From: Candidatus Bathyarchaeota archaeon
GTDB lineage: Archaea; Thermoproteota; Bathyarchaeia; TCS64
Length of the DNA: 50,372 nucleotides
Assembly: GCA_026014875.1 (NCBI GenBank)
Contig: JAOZHO010000036.1
Span: 1 to 50,372 of the forward strand
Direction of reading: 5' to 3'
A program made the translations under genes and the position numbers. Positions 9,652 through 18,886 of this stretch are shown here, in pieces (positions within the stretch are counted from its first letter, which is position 1; each line of letters opens with the position of its first letter). Below the pieces are notes generated by a model. It was not told where the DNA came from, did not search any database, and worked only from the letters and a program-made list of their open reading frames with translations.

Positions 9652-11222
9652 CGAGGTACGGAGTCATCATCGGGCAGGCGAGGCCCAGCTTCTACGAGTT
9701 CAACATCGCGGACCCTAAGATCCGCCCGGTGAACTACGAGTACGTCCAGATAGAGCTCGAGGAACAGACCCCCGGGGGCCCCCGGAGAGTCCAGGTCCTG
9801 GGCCAGGTGAAGAGCCTCTTCAGCCGCCACCCCTTCTACGACCAGCGCACCACCCCCAGCGCCGTCTGGAAACAGCACGAGCTCGGGGTCGGGGACGAGC
9901 TGATGCAGATCATCGCTTCCGTCAAGATTCTCGGGTACATCCACGAGGAATACGGGCGCCGTGAGGTCCGCAGGCCCCGGAGCCCCCCCCTCCCCGGCAC
10001 CCCGGTCTACAGGGCCGAGGACGCCCTCCTCGGGGAGCTCTTCGACCTCGACGAGGAGTACATACCCCTCGACGTGGGCCACCTGCTGCACCGGGAGAAC
10101 ATCCCTGTTCCCATAAGCGGCCGGGAGCTCCACCGTCACGCCGCCATCCTCTCGATGACCCGGTACGGGAAGAGCTACTTCGCCGGCAGGATCATCGAGG
10201 AGCTCCTCCGCCAGGGGGCGAGCATCCTCACCATCGACGCGCATGGGGACTATGCGAACATGACCCAGGGCTCCGACGGGAGGCTCCACGATTTCTTTCA
10301 CGACAAGGTCACCGTCTACCGCCCCGAGTCCGCGGAGCAGTTCGAGGCCCCCCACGCGAAGCCCCTCAGGATCAGCGTCTCCGGCATAGGCTTCGCCGAG
10401 CTCAGGGCCCTGGCCCGGGTCTCCGGGAGCCTCCAGACCATCCTCCTCCGCAAGGCGGTCCGGAAGGCCCGGTCCGAGAACCCCCTGTACACCCTGGACG
10501 ACGTCGTCCTCCAGCTCGAGGAGGGGATGAAGGACGCGAAGGCGGACCAGCAGGAGCGCATCGCCCGGATCGTGATGCGCCTCGAGGACCTGAGCCGCCG
10601 GGGCATCTTCACCGACGGGGACCTCGACATCCAGGCATTCTTCAAGCCCATGCACATGAGCGACATATTCCTCAGCGGGATGACCGACTACGTCCAGGAC
10701 GTCATCGTGGGGATGATCCTCCGCAGGGTCTTCGACGCCAAGTTCAAGAAGGAGCCCTGGGCCCGAACCCCCATCTTCATCTTCGTCGAGGAGGCCCACC
10801 GCTTCGCCGCGCCCCCCGACGAGGGGGGAGGACGCTTCAGCAGGGACATCCTCGCCCGCATCGCCGCCGAGGGTGCCAAGTTCGGGGTCTTCCTCACCGT
10901 CATCAGCCAGCGCCCCCGGCGCCTCGACCCCGACATCCTCGCCAACTGCAGCAACCTCGCGATCCTCCGTGTAGTGAATTCTCAGGACCAGCGCACCATC
11001 CAGGCCGCCAGCGAGTCCTTCAGTGAGGACCTCCTCGAGGACCTCCCTGCCCTGGAGCAGGGGGAGGCCATCTTGGTGGGGCCCTATGTGCCGGTCCCGG
11101 TCATGATCAAGACTGCGACCCGGGAGACCCGCCACGGAGGCAGGACCCCGGACATCTACAGGCTCCTCGCCGAGGCCAAGGAGAGGGCCAACGCCAAGAG
11201 GGAGGACGAACCCCTCTACTAG
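9648..11222 (+). CDS. herA: HerA hexameric DNA translocase/helicase
   Basis: FtsK/HerA-family ATPase that threads DNA into NurA during end resection. The N-terminal HAS-barrel (about residues 1-110, beginning RYGVIIGQ) precedes the ATPase domain. Walker A reads SMTRYGKS (169-176), with Ser in the usual first Gly position and Arg-Tyr where most members have Gly-Ser. Walker B is IFIFVEEAHRF. A later RRLDPDIL segment supplies conserved C-terminal residues. At 524 aa it is full length. Coupled to nurA through an ATGA overlap; mre11-rad50 lies 3.4 kb downstream on the same strand. Confidence 0.93.
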   Translation: MTRYGVIIGQARPSFYEFNIADPKIRPVNYEYVQIELEEQTPGGPRRVQVLGQVKSLFSRHPFYDQRTTPSAVWKQHELGVGDELMQIIASVKILGYIHEEYGRREVRRPRSPPLPGTPVYRAEDALLGELFDLDEEYIPLDVGHLLHRENIPVPISGRELHRHAAILSMTRYGKSYFAGRIIEELLRQGASILTIDAHGDYANMTQGSDGRLHDFFHDKVTVYRPESAEQFEAPHAKPLRISVSGIGFAELRALARVSGSLQTILLRKAVRKARSENPLYTLDDVVLQLEEGMKDAKADQQERIARIVMRLEDLSRRGIFTDGDLDIQAFFKPMHMSDIFLSGMTDYVQDVIVGMILRRVFDAKFKKEPWARTPIFIFVEEAHRFAAPPDEGGGRFSRDILARIAAEGAKFGVFLTVISQRPRRLDPDILANCSNLAILRVVNSQDQRTIQAASESFSEDLLEDLPALEQGEAILVGPYVPVPVMIKTATRETRHGGRTPDIYRLLAEAKERANAKREDEPLY

Positions 11223-11309
11223 GCGGCCGAGGCTCTCCAGTGGCGGGGTCGTTTATCGAATAGCTTAATTATCCCCCTCCACTTTGCGGTAGACATTCGA
11301 GGGTAAAGC

Positions 11310-12605
11310 ATGAGCAACGAGAGAGAACCCATTGATTGGTCCTCCCTGATCAGGAAGGAGGACTGGCTCGTCGTCTGGATGGCCTTCATAATACTCATCC
11401 TCGCCACGGCGGGGCTCATCACCGGGATTCCCAGCGTGGGGTCGTGGACAGGCAACATAACCGACTCTTTGAGCGTGGGTGACCTCGTCGGCATGGTCTT
11501 CCTGGGCCTCGGGATTCTGGTTCTCACCAGCCTCGGTGTCTTCTTGAAGAAGGAGGATCTGTCGAGCTATTGGAAGGGGTACCCCGTGATTTTCGTGATG
11601 GCTGTGGTCTCCTTCGTCATCTCCAAGCAGTCTACCATCAAGTACTATGGCCTCAGCTACGTCCTCTGGGCCCTCGTCATGGGGCTCATCATCAGCAACG
11701 TCATCGGCCTCCCGGATTGGCTCAAGGGGGCCATCAAGACGGAGCTCTACATCAAGATCGGCCTGGTCCTCCTGGGGGCTGAGATCCTCTTCCCCACCAT
11801 CGTGCAGGGGGGGCTCGTGAGCGTCGCCCAGTCCCTCTGCGCCGTCATGGTGACCTGGTACTTCGCTTACTGGCTCGCGAGGAAGGTGGGGCTGAGCCAG
11901 AGCTTCGCGAGCATCATGGCGAGCGCCGTCTCCATCTGCGGCGTCTCCGCGGCCATCGCGGCCGGGGGGGCTATCAAGGGGGACAAGAAGGAGATCAGCT
12001 TCACCATCTCCATGGTGCTTCTCACCTCCATAGTGATGCTCGTCGCACAGCCCTTAATCGCCCGTTCCCTGAACCTCCCCTCGGCGGTGGCGGGGGCCTG
12101 GATAGGGGGCACCATCGACACCACCGGGGCGGTGGTCGCCGCGGGGGCCCTCTACGATGACACCGCGATGACCGCGGCCGCGATCGTGAAGTTGGCCCAG
12201 AACGTCCTCATCGGCGTCGCCGCCTTCGGCCTCGCAGTCTACTGGAGCCTCCGGGTGGAGAGGCAGGAGGGGGAGAAGCCCAGCCTCATGGACATCTGGT
12301 TCAGGTTCCCCAAGTTTATCGTAGGCTTCGTCGCGGCCTCCCTAGTCTTCTCCTTCATACTGAGCCCCAGCCTCGGGGCGGCGGCGGTGAGCTCCACACT
12401 GGCCCTCACCAAGAGCCTCAGAGGATGGTTCTTCTGCCTCAGCTTCGTCAGCATCGGGCTCGAGACCAAGTTCAGCGAGCTCATGAAGGTGGGGGGCACC
12501 AAGGCGGCGGGGGTCTACATCGCCGCCCAGATCGTGAACATCGTCCTCGTCTACTTCCTGGCATGGATATTCTTCGGCGGGATATTCTTCCCCTCTCCCC
12601 TATAG
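11310..12605 (+). CDS. YeiH/UPF0324 family membrane protein (putative sulfate exporter family)
   Basis: Polytopic membrane protein with about ten hydrophobic segments, of the YeiH (Cons_hypoth698) family annotated as putative sulfate exporters; the true substrate is not established. Family landmarks are SICGVSAAIAAGGAI near residue 210 and GGTIDTTGAVVAAGALY near 270. A TATA-like TTAATTATC (11264-11272) and GAGGG before the ATG suggest its own promoter. It sits between herA and a radical SAM gene with no obvious link to repair. Confidence 0.8.
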   Translation: MSNEREPIDWSSLIRKEDWLVVWMAFIILILATAGLITGIPSVGSWTGNITDSLSVGDLVGMVFLGLGILVLTSLGVFLKKEDLSSYWKGYPVIFVMAVVSFVISKQSTIKYYGLSYVLWALVMGLIISNVIGLPDWLKGAIKTELYIKIGLVLLGAEILFPTIVQGGLVSVAQSLCAVMVTWYFAYWLARKVGLSQSFASIMASAVSICGVSAAIAAGGAIKGDKKEISFTISMVLLTSIVMLVAQPLIARSLNLPSAVAGAWIGGTIDTTGAVVAAGALYDDTAMTAAAIVKLAQNVLIGVAAFGLAVYWSLRVERQEGEKPSLMDIWFRFPKFIVGFVAASLVFSFILSPSLGAAAVSSTLALTKSLRGWFFCLSFVSIGLETKFSELMKVGGTKAAGVYIAAQIVNIVLVYFLAWIFFGGIFFPSPL

Positions 12606-12646
12606 ACCCAAAATCCAATATCCCCCGGACCCCCTTCTAGGATGAC

Positions 12647-13699
12647 TTGGGCTCCCTCGACGCCAGCGTAGGCGAGATGCTCCGGCTCCTCGGCAGGAGG
12701 AGTAAGCACAACTACATCCAGATCGGGGTCTCCTCCCGGTGCACCCACAGCTGCGCCATGTGCCCCCGAACCGTTTTCGGGGACCGGTGGACCTCCACCG
12801 ACATGACCCTCGAGACCTACGGACGGATCGCCGAGAACTTCTCCGACGTCAGGAACGTCTACCTCTCCGGGTGGGGCGAGCCCCTCCTCAACCCCCATTT
12901 CCCGGAGATGGTGAGGCTCGCGAAGGAGGCAGGGTGCACCGTCGGGTTCACCACCAACGGGGCCCGCCTCGACGACGAGACCATGGGGCAGATCATCGAC
13001 GACCGGGTCGACCTCGTGAGCCTCTCCCTCGCCGGAGCCGCCGCCCCCACCCACGACTCCAGGAGGATCGGTTCCCGGTTCGACGATGTGATAGGGAAGC
13101 TGGAACGGCTCCGGGAGCTCAAGAAACGGAGGAGATCGGAGAGCCCACGCGTCCTGTTGCTGTTCATGATGTTCAAGGATAACTTGGGCGAGCTCCCGGA
13201 GGTGGTCCGGTTGGCTGAACGGGTCGGGGCGGGGGGTGTTGTCGCGACGAATCTCGACTACGTGGGGCACGCCGCCATGGATGAGTTGAGGGCTTTCATC
13301 TGCGGGGAGGCTCCAGAAGGATCAGGGGATGAGATCGATGCTGCCAAGAATTTGGCGGAGAGGCTGGGCGTGGAGTTCACGGCGTTCCCCCTCGGGTTGG
13401 GGCGAGCCCGTCTCTGCAGCGAGGACCCCCTGAACAACCTCTACGTCTCCGAGGACGGAGAGGTCTCGCCCTGCGTCTACCTCAACCCCCCGATGCCCGA
13501 GGTCCCACGGATATTCTGCGGCGAGGAGACCGTGGTCCCCCGCACCAGCTTCGGGAACATCAACGAGAGGAGCCTCCCGGAGATCTGGGAAGGAGAAGAA
13601 TACTCGTCCTTCAGGTCCCAGCTGAAGAAGCTGGCCGAGGGCAAGTCGCCCCTCCTCCCCGAGGAGTGCAGGACCTGCTACAAGGCCTACGGTCTCTGA
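12647..13699 (+). CDS. Radical SAM protein with SPASM-like C-terminus
   Basis: Radical S-adenosylmethionine enzyme. The [4Fe-4S] motif CTHSCAMC gives Cys32, Cys36 and Cys39, followed by YLSGWGEPLLNP, the usual GGE-like SAM-contact segment. The C-terminal third has further cysteines (ARLCSEDP, VSPCVYLN, EECRTCYKAYG) and FGNINERSLPEIW, typical of SPASM proteins that bind auxiliary clusters and modify peptides or small substrates. No substrate peptide gene is recognised nearby. The start is taken as TTG 12647; ATG 12674 is an alternative. The 3' end overlaps the convergent gene by 13 bases. Confidence 0.82.
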   Translation: MGSLDASVGEMLRLLGRRSKHNYIQIGVSSRCTHSCAMCPRTVFGDRWTSTDMTLETYGRIAENFSDVRNVYLSGWGEPLLNPHFPEMVRLAKEAGCTVGFTTNGARLDDETMGQIIDDRVDLVSLSLAGAAAPTHDSRRIGSRFDDVIGKLERLRELKKRRRSESPRVLLLFMMFKDNLGELPEVVRLAERVGAGGVVATNLDYVGHAAMDELRAFICGEAPEGSGDEIDAAKNLAERLGVEFTAFPLGLGRARLCSEDPLNNLYVSEDGEVSPCVYLNPPMPEVPRIFCGEETVVPRTSFGNINERSLPEIWEGEEYSSFRSQLKKLAEGKSPLLPEECRTCYKAYGL

Positions 13700-14574
13700 T
13701 CCAGACCCTCGCAGAGCTGTTCGATGACCTGCCTCAGGGTCCGGCTCCGGTCCATGGTCTCGGCCTTCTCCTCGGCCAGGGGCGTCCCCCCGACGTACCT
13801 GTAGAACTCGGCGGCCCCCTCGTATATCTTCCCCGTGATCCCGAGGGCCTCGTAGGTCTTGGCTATCTCCTCCATCTCGCTCACCCAGCGGCGGCTCCGG
13901 TTGGGCATGTTGGGCACCGCGTTCACCATCCTCTTGCGCTGCACCCCCTGGGTCTCCTCGTGGAGGGCCTCCAGGGCGTCGTATAGCCCCATCTCCCATG
14001 CGGCCATGAGGAGCTGGGCGGAGATCGCGGAGAGCCCCTTGGTGAGGGCCCCGTAGACCATCTTGATCCCCTTCCCCTGCCCCACCTCGGGGCCCAGGGG
14101 GCGGACCTCTAACCCATAATCGCCCAGCGCCTGGAACGCCTCCACGTCGGGGCCGGAGGCGTAGAACTTGGTGCTGGTCCCCGGCCTAGGGGGGCCCCCT
14201 ATGATGGAAGCGTCCACGTACCTGCTCCCGGCTCCCCGGATTATCCCGTCGATCTCCCGGCCCGTCGCGGGGGCGATCGCGTTGAGGTCCACGTAGACGG
14301 TGGACTCCCCGGTCTCCCGGAGGGTCTTGGCCACCTTCCTCGCCGCATTCACCGCCTCCCCGGGGACCATGACTGAGAGGATCATATCCGTCTCCCGGAT
14401 CAGATCTCCGTAGGTGGGGACCTCCTTTATCCCTGCCTTGGCCGCCAGCCCCTTGGTGCGTTCGCTCCTCCCCTCCAGGCAGGTGAGCACCGGCATCCCG
14501 TGCCCTATCAGTCTCTGCCCGATGACGTGTCCCATGTCCCCCGGGCTCAGCAGCCCGACTGCTTTCAATCCCAT
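13687..14574 (-). CDS. NAD(P)-dependent 6-phosphogluconate/3-hydroxyacid dehydrogenase-like protein (DUF1932)
   Basis: Rossmann-fold dehydrogenase of the beta-hydroxyacid/6-phosphogluconate superfamily. The N-terminus has GLLSPGDMGHVIG, the nucleotide-binding glycine motif, and VDASIIGGPPRPGTSTKFYAS resembles the substrate loop. The C-terminal all-helical half, with NMPNRSRRWVSEMEE, fits the DUF1932 subgroup. The substrate cannot be assigned. It is convergent with the radical SAM gene and divergent from mre11. Confidence 0.75.
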   Translation of the reverse strand: MGLKAVGLLSPGDMGHVIGQRLIGHGMPVLTCLEGRSERTKGLAAKAGIKEVPTYGDLIRETDMILSVMVPGEAVNAARKVAKTLRETGESTVYVDLNAIAPATGREIDGIIRGAGSRYVDASIIGGPPRPGTSTKFYASGPDVEAFQALGDYGLEVRPLGPEVGQGKGIKMVYGALTKGLSAISAQLLMAAWEMGLYDALEALHEETQGVQRKRMVNAVPNMPNRSRRWVSEMEEIAKTYEALGITGKIYEGAAEFYRYVGGTPLAEEKAETMDRSRTLRQVIEQLCEGLDQRP

Positions 14575-14660
14575 ATAGAATCATCAGGTTGACTCATCTA
14601 AAGAGGTTAATTCTCCGAGCGCAAACAGATTTAGCCCCGAGGCACTTTTAGGTGAATGAA

Positions 14661-15902
14661 ATGAGGTTTGCAGTCCTCGCCGACGCCCACATCGGCCGCA
14701 GCATCCCCCTCGCGATAGCGGAGCACAGGCGCCGGGCCTTCAGCCGGGCTTTCACCAAGGCGGTGGACGCCATCGTCGAGGCGGGCGTCGACTATGTCTT
14801 CATCTGTGGAGACCTCTTCGAGCGGCGCACCCTCCGTCCCCACCTCGTCCAGTTCACCCACGACGAGCTCTACAGGCTCGCCAAGGAGACCGAGGACCGC
14901 CACGGGAAATCCCTCATGATACTGCTGGTCAGGGGCAACCACGACGGCCGCCCCCAGAGCGACACCCTCGACTACCTGAAGCACCCCCTCGCCGAGTACC
15001 TCCACGTCTTCGAGGAGGAGAAGGTCACCTACAAGGACGAGAACATCACCGTCGTGGGGCTCAACTACTACGACCAGATCGACAGGGCATACGAGCTCTA
15101 CGCAAAGCCCGCCCTCGAGGAGGCGGAGGGGCTCAAGGTCCTCATGGTCCACGGATTCATCTCCAGTTACAATCTCGTCCCCCCCTACAGCTCCAGCCTC
15201 TCCCTCGACGACCTCGCCGAGACCAGCCCCGACTATGTCTTCTCCGGCCACTACCATCTCAAGTGCAACGAGAAACGTCTCCCCAGCGGAGGCTTTGTTC
15301 TCACCCCGGGGAGCCTCGAGATGTACGACTTCGGGGAGCGCCCCGAGAAGGGCTTTTACATCGTGGACCACGGCGAGGAGCCCAAGTTCACATGGATCCC
15401 CATCGAGCCCCTCCACCACATGAAGCAGGCCCGGATAGACTCCGACAGGAGGCGCAAACCATCATGGTTCAGCGAGCGGATCCTTGAGGAGGTGGAGCTC
15501 TTCAGGGCTGAGCTCGAGAAAGCCGGGAAGGAGGGATACCTCAGGATCAGGGTACGGGGCCCCCTCCGGGACGGGTTCCCCGGGGACATCGACCTCGAAC
15601 CCGTGACCCGCCTAACCCAAGACGATCCAAGCCTCCTCTGGGTCGACATCGACACCCTGGGCGTCGAGATGCCCCTCGTGGCCGGGGCCCCGGAGCGAGA
15701 GCAGATCGACGTCGCAGAGTTCTTCGCCCCCCTCGGAGAGTTCTCCAATGAGATCGGGGAGATGCACACCCGGGTCCGGGAGGCCCTCGAGGAGCAGGCC
15801 AGCGCCACCACGGGGCTCCTCACCGCGACCCAGAGGGCCCCCCTCGTGGAGGAGTGGGTGGAGCGCTTCGAAGCGAGGAAATTCAAGGAGGAGGACCAAT
15901 GA
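14661..15902 (+). CDS. mre11: Mre11 DNA double-strand-break nuclease
   Basis: Calcineurin-like metallophosphoesterase that, with Rad50, processes broken DNA ends. Phosphoesterase motifs are in order: DAHIG (Asp8, His10), GDLF (Asp51), RGNHD (93-95), VHGF and SGHYHLK, then TPGSLEMYDFGE. ATG 14661 is preferred over GTG 14652 because AGGTGA lies five bases before it and the protein then begins MRFAVLADAHIG like its relatives. Length is 413 aa. The stop overlaps the rad50 start (ATGA). Divergent from the DUF1932 gene. Confidence 0.93.
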   Translation: MRFAVLADAHIGRSIPLAIAEHRRRAFSRAFTKAVDAIVEAGVDYVFICGDLFERRTLRPHLVQFTHDELYRLAKETEDRHGKSLMILLVRGNHDGRPQSDTLDYLKHPLAEYLHVFEEEKVTYKDENITVVGLNYYDQIDRAYELYAKPALEEAEGLKVLMVHGFISSYNLVPPYSSSLSLDDLAETSPDYVFSGHYHLKCNEKRLPSGGFVLTPGSLEMYDFGERPEKGFYIVDHGEEPKFTWIPIEPLHHMKQARIDSDRRRKPSWFSERILEEVELFRAELEKAGKEGYLRIRVRGPLRDGFPGDIDLEPVTRLTQDDPSLLWVDIDTLGVEMPLVAGAPEREQIDVAEFFAPLGEFSNEIGEMHTRVREALEEQASATTGLLTATQRAPLVEEWVERFEARKFKEEDQ

Positions 15903-17962
15903 TCGAGGAACTCACCCTCAGGGGATTCAAGTCCTACCCCGCCGCCCGCACGGAGACCGTGGCTTTCACCCGGGGGGTGAACAAGGTCTCGGGGCGGAAC
16001 GCCTCCGGGAAGACCACCCTCCTCGAGGCGGTCCTCTTCGGGCTCTACGGGGACGTCCCCGGGGTCAACAAGCAGGACCTCGTCCCCCTGGGCGGGAGCG
16101 GCCTCGGCGTCACCATCAAGCTCAGGAGCCCCCTCACAGGGCAGCGCGCCGTCATCCACAGGGAGGGAAGCCTCGCCAAGGACGGAGGCTTCAGGACCAC
16201 CAAGTCGGTGATGACCGTGGAGGGGGAGGACCACGCCTACTCCCGGGAACGGGATATCCAGTCCAGGCTCCGGGAGCTCCTCGGCATCGGCAGGAACACG
16301 TTCCTCAACGTCGTCTACGCCCAGCAGAAGGAGTTCATCGATATCCTCAACCCCAACCGCACCCGGATGGACGCCATCCTGGGACTCACCGCTCCCGCCG
16401 AGGTCCGGGAGCAGTTCCGGGAGGTGAAGCGCATCCTCGGGGAGCGGGGAAGAATATCAGAGAAAGGCACCTTCCAGGAGCGCATCAGGAACGCCGAGGA
16501 ATCCATCGCCGAGGGCGAATCCCAGCTCGAGGAGGCGAGGAACAGGAAGGCGGAGCTCACGAAAGGCCTCGAGGAGATGAAGACCAGGCTCTTCGACGCC
16601 AAGGGGCGGGTCAACGACCTCGAGATATTCCTCGAGGAGTTCGGGCGCCTCGACGGCCTCCGGGCCGAGATAGAGAAGCTCGAGATGCTCCGGGATGAGA
16701 GGATGAAGGACATCGAGGACACCCAGACCTCCCTGGGGGAGGCCCCCGAGGAACGCCTCGACGAACTCCAGGCCGGGATGATGGGCTCCAAATCCACCGA
16801 GGACAGGCTCCAACACCTCATCGACCAGAAGCTGGACCGGGAACGCAGAGACGTGGCCGGCGAGGTCTCCCGCCTCCGCCACCAGATCGACGACCACGCC
16901 ACCTTCAAGGACAAGGGGCTCACCGTCTGCCCCACCTGCGGCCAGGAGATCGACTACACGCTCATCGAGGACGACCTCGAGAAATGGCGGAAAGAGTACT
17001 CCGAGAGGAGCCAACGCCTCAGATCCCTCGACGCCGAGATCAAGACCATCCAGGGCCAGGTCAGGGTCGCCCGGGACAGGTGGATCAAGGCCGACCGGGA
17101 GATATCCGAGATCGAGTCACTGATGGCGCGGGTGAAGGAGCAGACCCGGGCCCTGGAGAGGATAGGGGAGCAGGGAACCGGCCTCGCGTCACGTCTCGAG
17201 GGGGAATCGGAGGCCATCCTCGCGAAGGCCGAGGAGGGGTTGAGCATGTCATTCGTCTCCATCCTCAGCGCCCAGGCGAAGCTCGAGGACGAGCTCGGGG
17301 AGGCGAGGAGCGAGCTGGGGGAACTCCAGGGGGAGGTCCGGTCCCGGGAGGTCCTAATCAAGGATGCCGACCGGCAGCTAGGGGAGGTCGATGGACGAAT
17401 CCAAAACCACAGGCGGGTCCTCGACGAGGCCCGGGTCGTCCTGGAACGCATCCTGGAGTACGAGGCCAAGCTCAGAGCCCTCGACAACATCCAGGCCCTC
17501 TACGACGAGTACGGCAAACGCCTCAGGGAGAACACCCTGGCCCAGCTCGAGTACCAGACCTACCAGTACTTCAGGCGCCTCACAGACCAGCAGCTCTACA
17601 GCGCCTGCCACATCGACCGGGAGCGCTACACCCTCGAGGTCTACCCCCTCGGAGGCTCCGGGAAGCTCCCCGCCTGGCGCGCCGGAGGAGGCCACCAGAG
17701 CCTATTCGCCCTCGCCGAGCGCCTCGCCCTCCTCCGGGTCATGGGCTTCCCCCACCTCCTCATCCTCGACGAGCCCACCGACGCCGTGGACTCCGAGAAC
17801 ATCCCCCAGCTCCTCGAATACGTCGCGAAGAGCAGCAGAGAGATCGGGCAGGTGCTCCTGGTGACCCACCACGGCCACGGAGAGGAGGAGGGCGTCAACA
17901 TCATCCGCGTCAGGAAAGAGGGCGGCGAGTCCCGGACCACCCAGGGCCTCGCAACCGGCTGA
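15899..17962 (+). CDS. rad50: Rad50 ATPase, short form with non-standard signature
   Basis: SMC-like ABC ATPase partner of Mre11. Walker A GRNASGKT (32-39), a long helical arm, zinc hook CPTC (344-347) at the exact midpoint, a return arm, and Walker B LLILDEPTDAVD near 620. At 687 aa it is shorter than typical archaeal Rad50 (about 850-900), meaning shorter coiled coils. The ABC signature, normally LSGGE, reads RAGGGHQS near 595, so the conserved serine appears replaced by glycine. The start is ATG 15899, overlapping the mre11 stop. Convergent with the next gene, 2 bases away. Confidence 0.92.
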   Translation: MIEELTLRGFKSYPAARTETVAFTRGVNKVSGRNASGKTTLLEAVLFGLYGDVPGVNKQDLVPLGGSGLGVTIKLRSPLTGQRAVIHREGSLAKDGGFRTTKSVMTVEGEDHAYSRERDIQSRLRELLGIGRNTFLNVVYAQQKEFIDILNPNRTRMDAILGLTAPAEVREQFREVKRILGERGRISEKGTFQERIRNAEESIAEGESQLEEARNRKAELTKGLEEMKTRLFDAKGRVNDLEIFLEEFGRLDGLRAEIEKLEMLRDERMKDIEDTQTSLGEAPEERLDELQAGMMGSKSTEDRLQHLIDQKLDRERRDVAGEVSRLRHQIDDHATFKDKGLTVCPTCGQEIDYTLIEDDLEKWRKEYSERSQRLRSLDAEIKTIQGQVRVARDRWIKADREISEIESLMARVKEQTRALERIGEQGTGLASRLEGESEAILAKAEEGLSMSFVSILSAQAKLEDELGEARSELGELQGEVRSREVLIKDADRQLGEVDGRIQNHRRVLDEARVVLERILEYEAKLRALDNIQALYDEYGKRLRENTLAQLEYQTYQYFRRLTDQQLYSACHIDRERYTLEVYPLGGSGKLPAWRAGGGHQSLFALAERLALLRVMGFPHLLILDEPTDAVDSENIPQLLEYVAKSSREIGQVLLVTHHGHGEEEGVNIIRVRKEGGESRTTQGLATG

Positions 17963-17964
17963 GA

Positions 17965-18786
17965 CTACTTCGGCGCACGCCTCTTCCACAAGTAGAACGC
18001 GGCCCCAGATGCGACTGTGAGCAGCGCAATCAGCTGGGCGGCGCTCACCCCCTCGAGGACGAAAATGTAGTACCTCGTGAAGAAGATCATCGGCTCGGCC
18101 CCCTCGACGAGGGCGGCGTAGAACCCCACCAGCTGCCACGAGAGCCACCCGCTGAACAGCCCAAAGACAGCGCATGCGAGCCCCAGAGGCAGCGGCGCCC
18201 TCCACCCTGTGCCCCCCTCCAGCCAGGCCCCCCACTTCACCGCCTTCCGGGCCAGAGCCAGGTTCAGGACGGTTAGGAGCCCCCATCCCACGATCACCGT
18301 GAGATTGAACTCCACGCCAAGCACCGGGAACCTCACCACGGCGTTCTCCCCCACCACCAGGTAGTCCCACCACCCCATCGCCACCGAGAGGGGCTCAATT
18401 ATCATTGCAGCCAGGACACCGCTCAAGTAGGCCGAGACCACGAAGGCCAACCCGTTCGCACGGCCCAAAACCCGGCTCAGGAACGCCTCGAGCCTCCCCG
18501 CGACGAGGCTGCACGCCACCATCCACCAGGACCAGCTCAGCAAGAGCGCCAGGGGGATATCCATGAACGCGTAGAGCCTGTACCCCGGGTAGCTCCAGAC
18601 CAGCTCCGTCCCCTGAGGCTCCCACCCCACCCCGAAGAAGAGCCCCACCAACAGCACCGCAGCGAGACTCTCCCCCCGATCCCTGTCCCTCCTCCAGACC
18701 CGCCACACGCCCAGAACCGTGACTAGGAACACCGCGAAGCAGACCAGCTCGTAGGAGGCCCCGGAGCCCATGACTAAACCGCTCAT
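17965..18786 (-). CDS. Polytopic membrane protein resembling CruF/DUF422 carotenoid proteins
   Basis: Membrane protein of 273 aa with about seven hydrophobic helices. Two internally similar blocks, IPLALLLSWSWWMV and LGVEFNLTVIVGWGLL, and between them EPLSVAMGWWDYL, resemble the repeated IPL..GW and DP..V..G.W patterns of the DUF422/CruF family (carotenoid hydratases). No other carotenoid gene is in the window, so function is uncertain. ATG 18786 is chosen over 18867 because a TTTATTAT box lies about 22 bases before it and the upstream residues are hydrophilic and unlike the family. Confidence 0.5.
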   Translation of the reverse strand: MSGLVMGSGASYELVCFAVFLVTVLGVWRVWRRDRDRGESLAAVLLVGLFFGVGWEPQGTELVWSYPGYRLYAFMDIPLALLLSWSWWMVACSLVAGRLEAFLSRVLGRANGLAFVVSAYLSGVLAAMIIEPLSVAMGWWDYLVVGENAVVRFPVLGVEFNLTVIVGWGLLTVLNLALARKAVKWGAWLEGGTGWRAPLPLGLACAVFGLFSGWLSWQLVGFYAALVEGAEPMIFFTRYYIFVLEGVSAAQLIALLTVASGAAFYLWKRRAPK

Positions 18787-18886
18787 CGCACATAGCCCCC
18801 GGGGATAATAAACGGTTGCGACAGGCAGCCGATCCGAATGGGAGCCCGGAATAGAATGAAATACCACCGCGCCGAAGCCTTCAGGG

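Noticed and set aside
9321-11135. Long open frame (604 codons) on the minus strand opposite nurA/herA
   Set aside because: It is the shadow of G+C-rich herA/nurA. Its translation is low-complexity Val/Gly/Glu/Leu-rich, while the opposite strand has clear HerA and NurA motifs.
15748-18276. Arg/Pro/Gly-rich frames overlapping mre11 and rad50 in another frame
   Set aside because: Their composition is typical of the off-frame reading of G+C-rich coding DNA, and they overlap well-supported repair genes.
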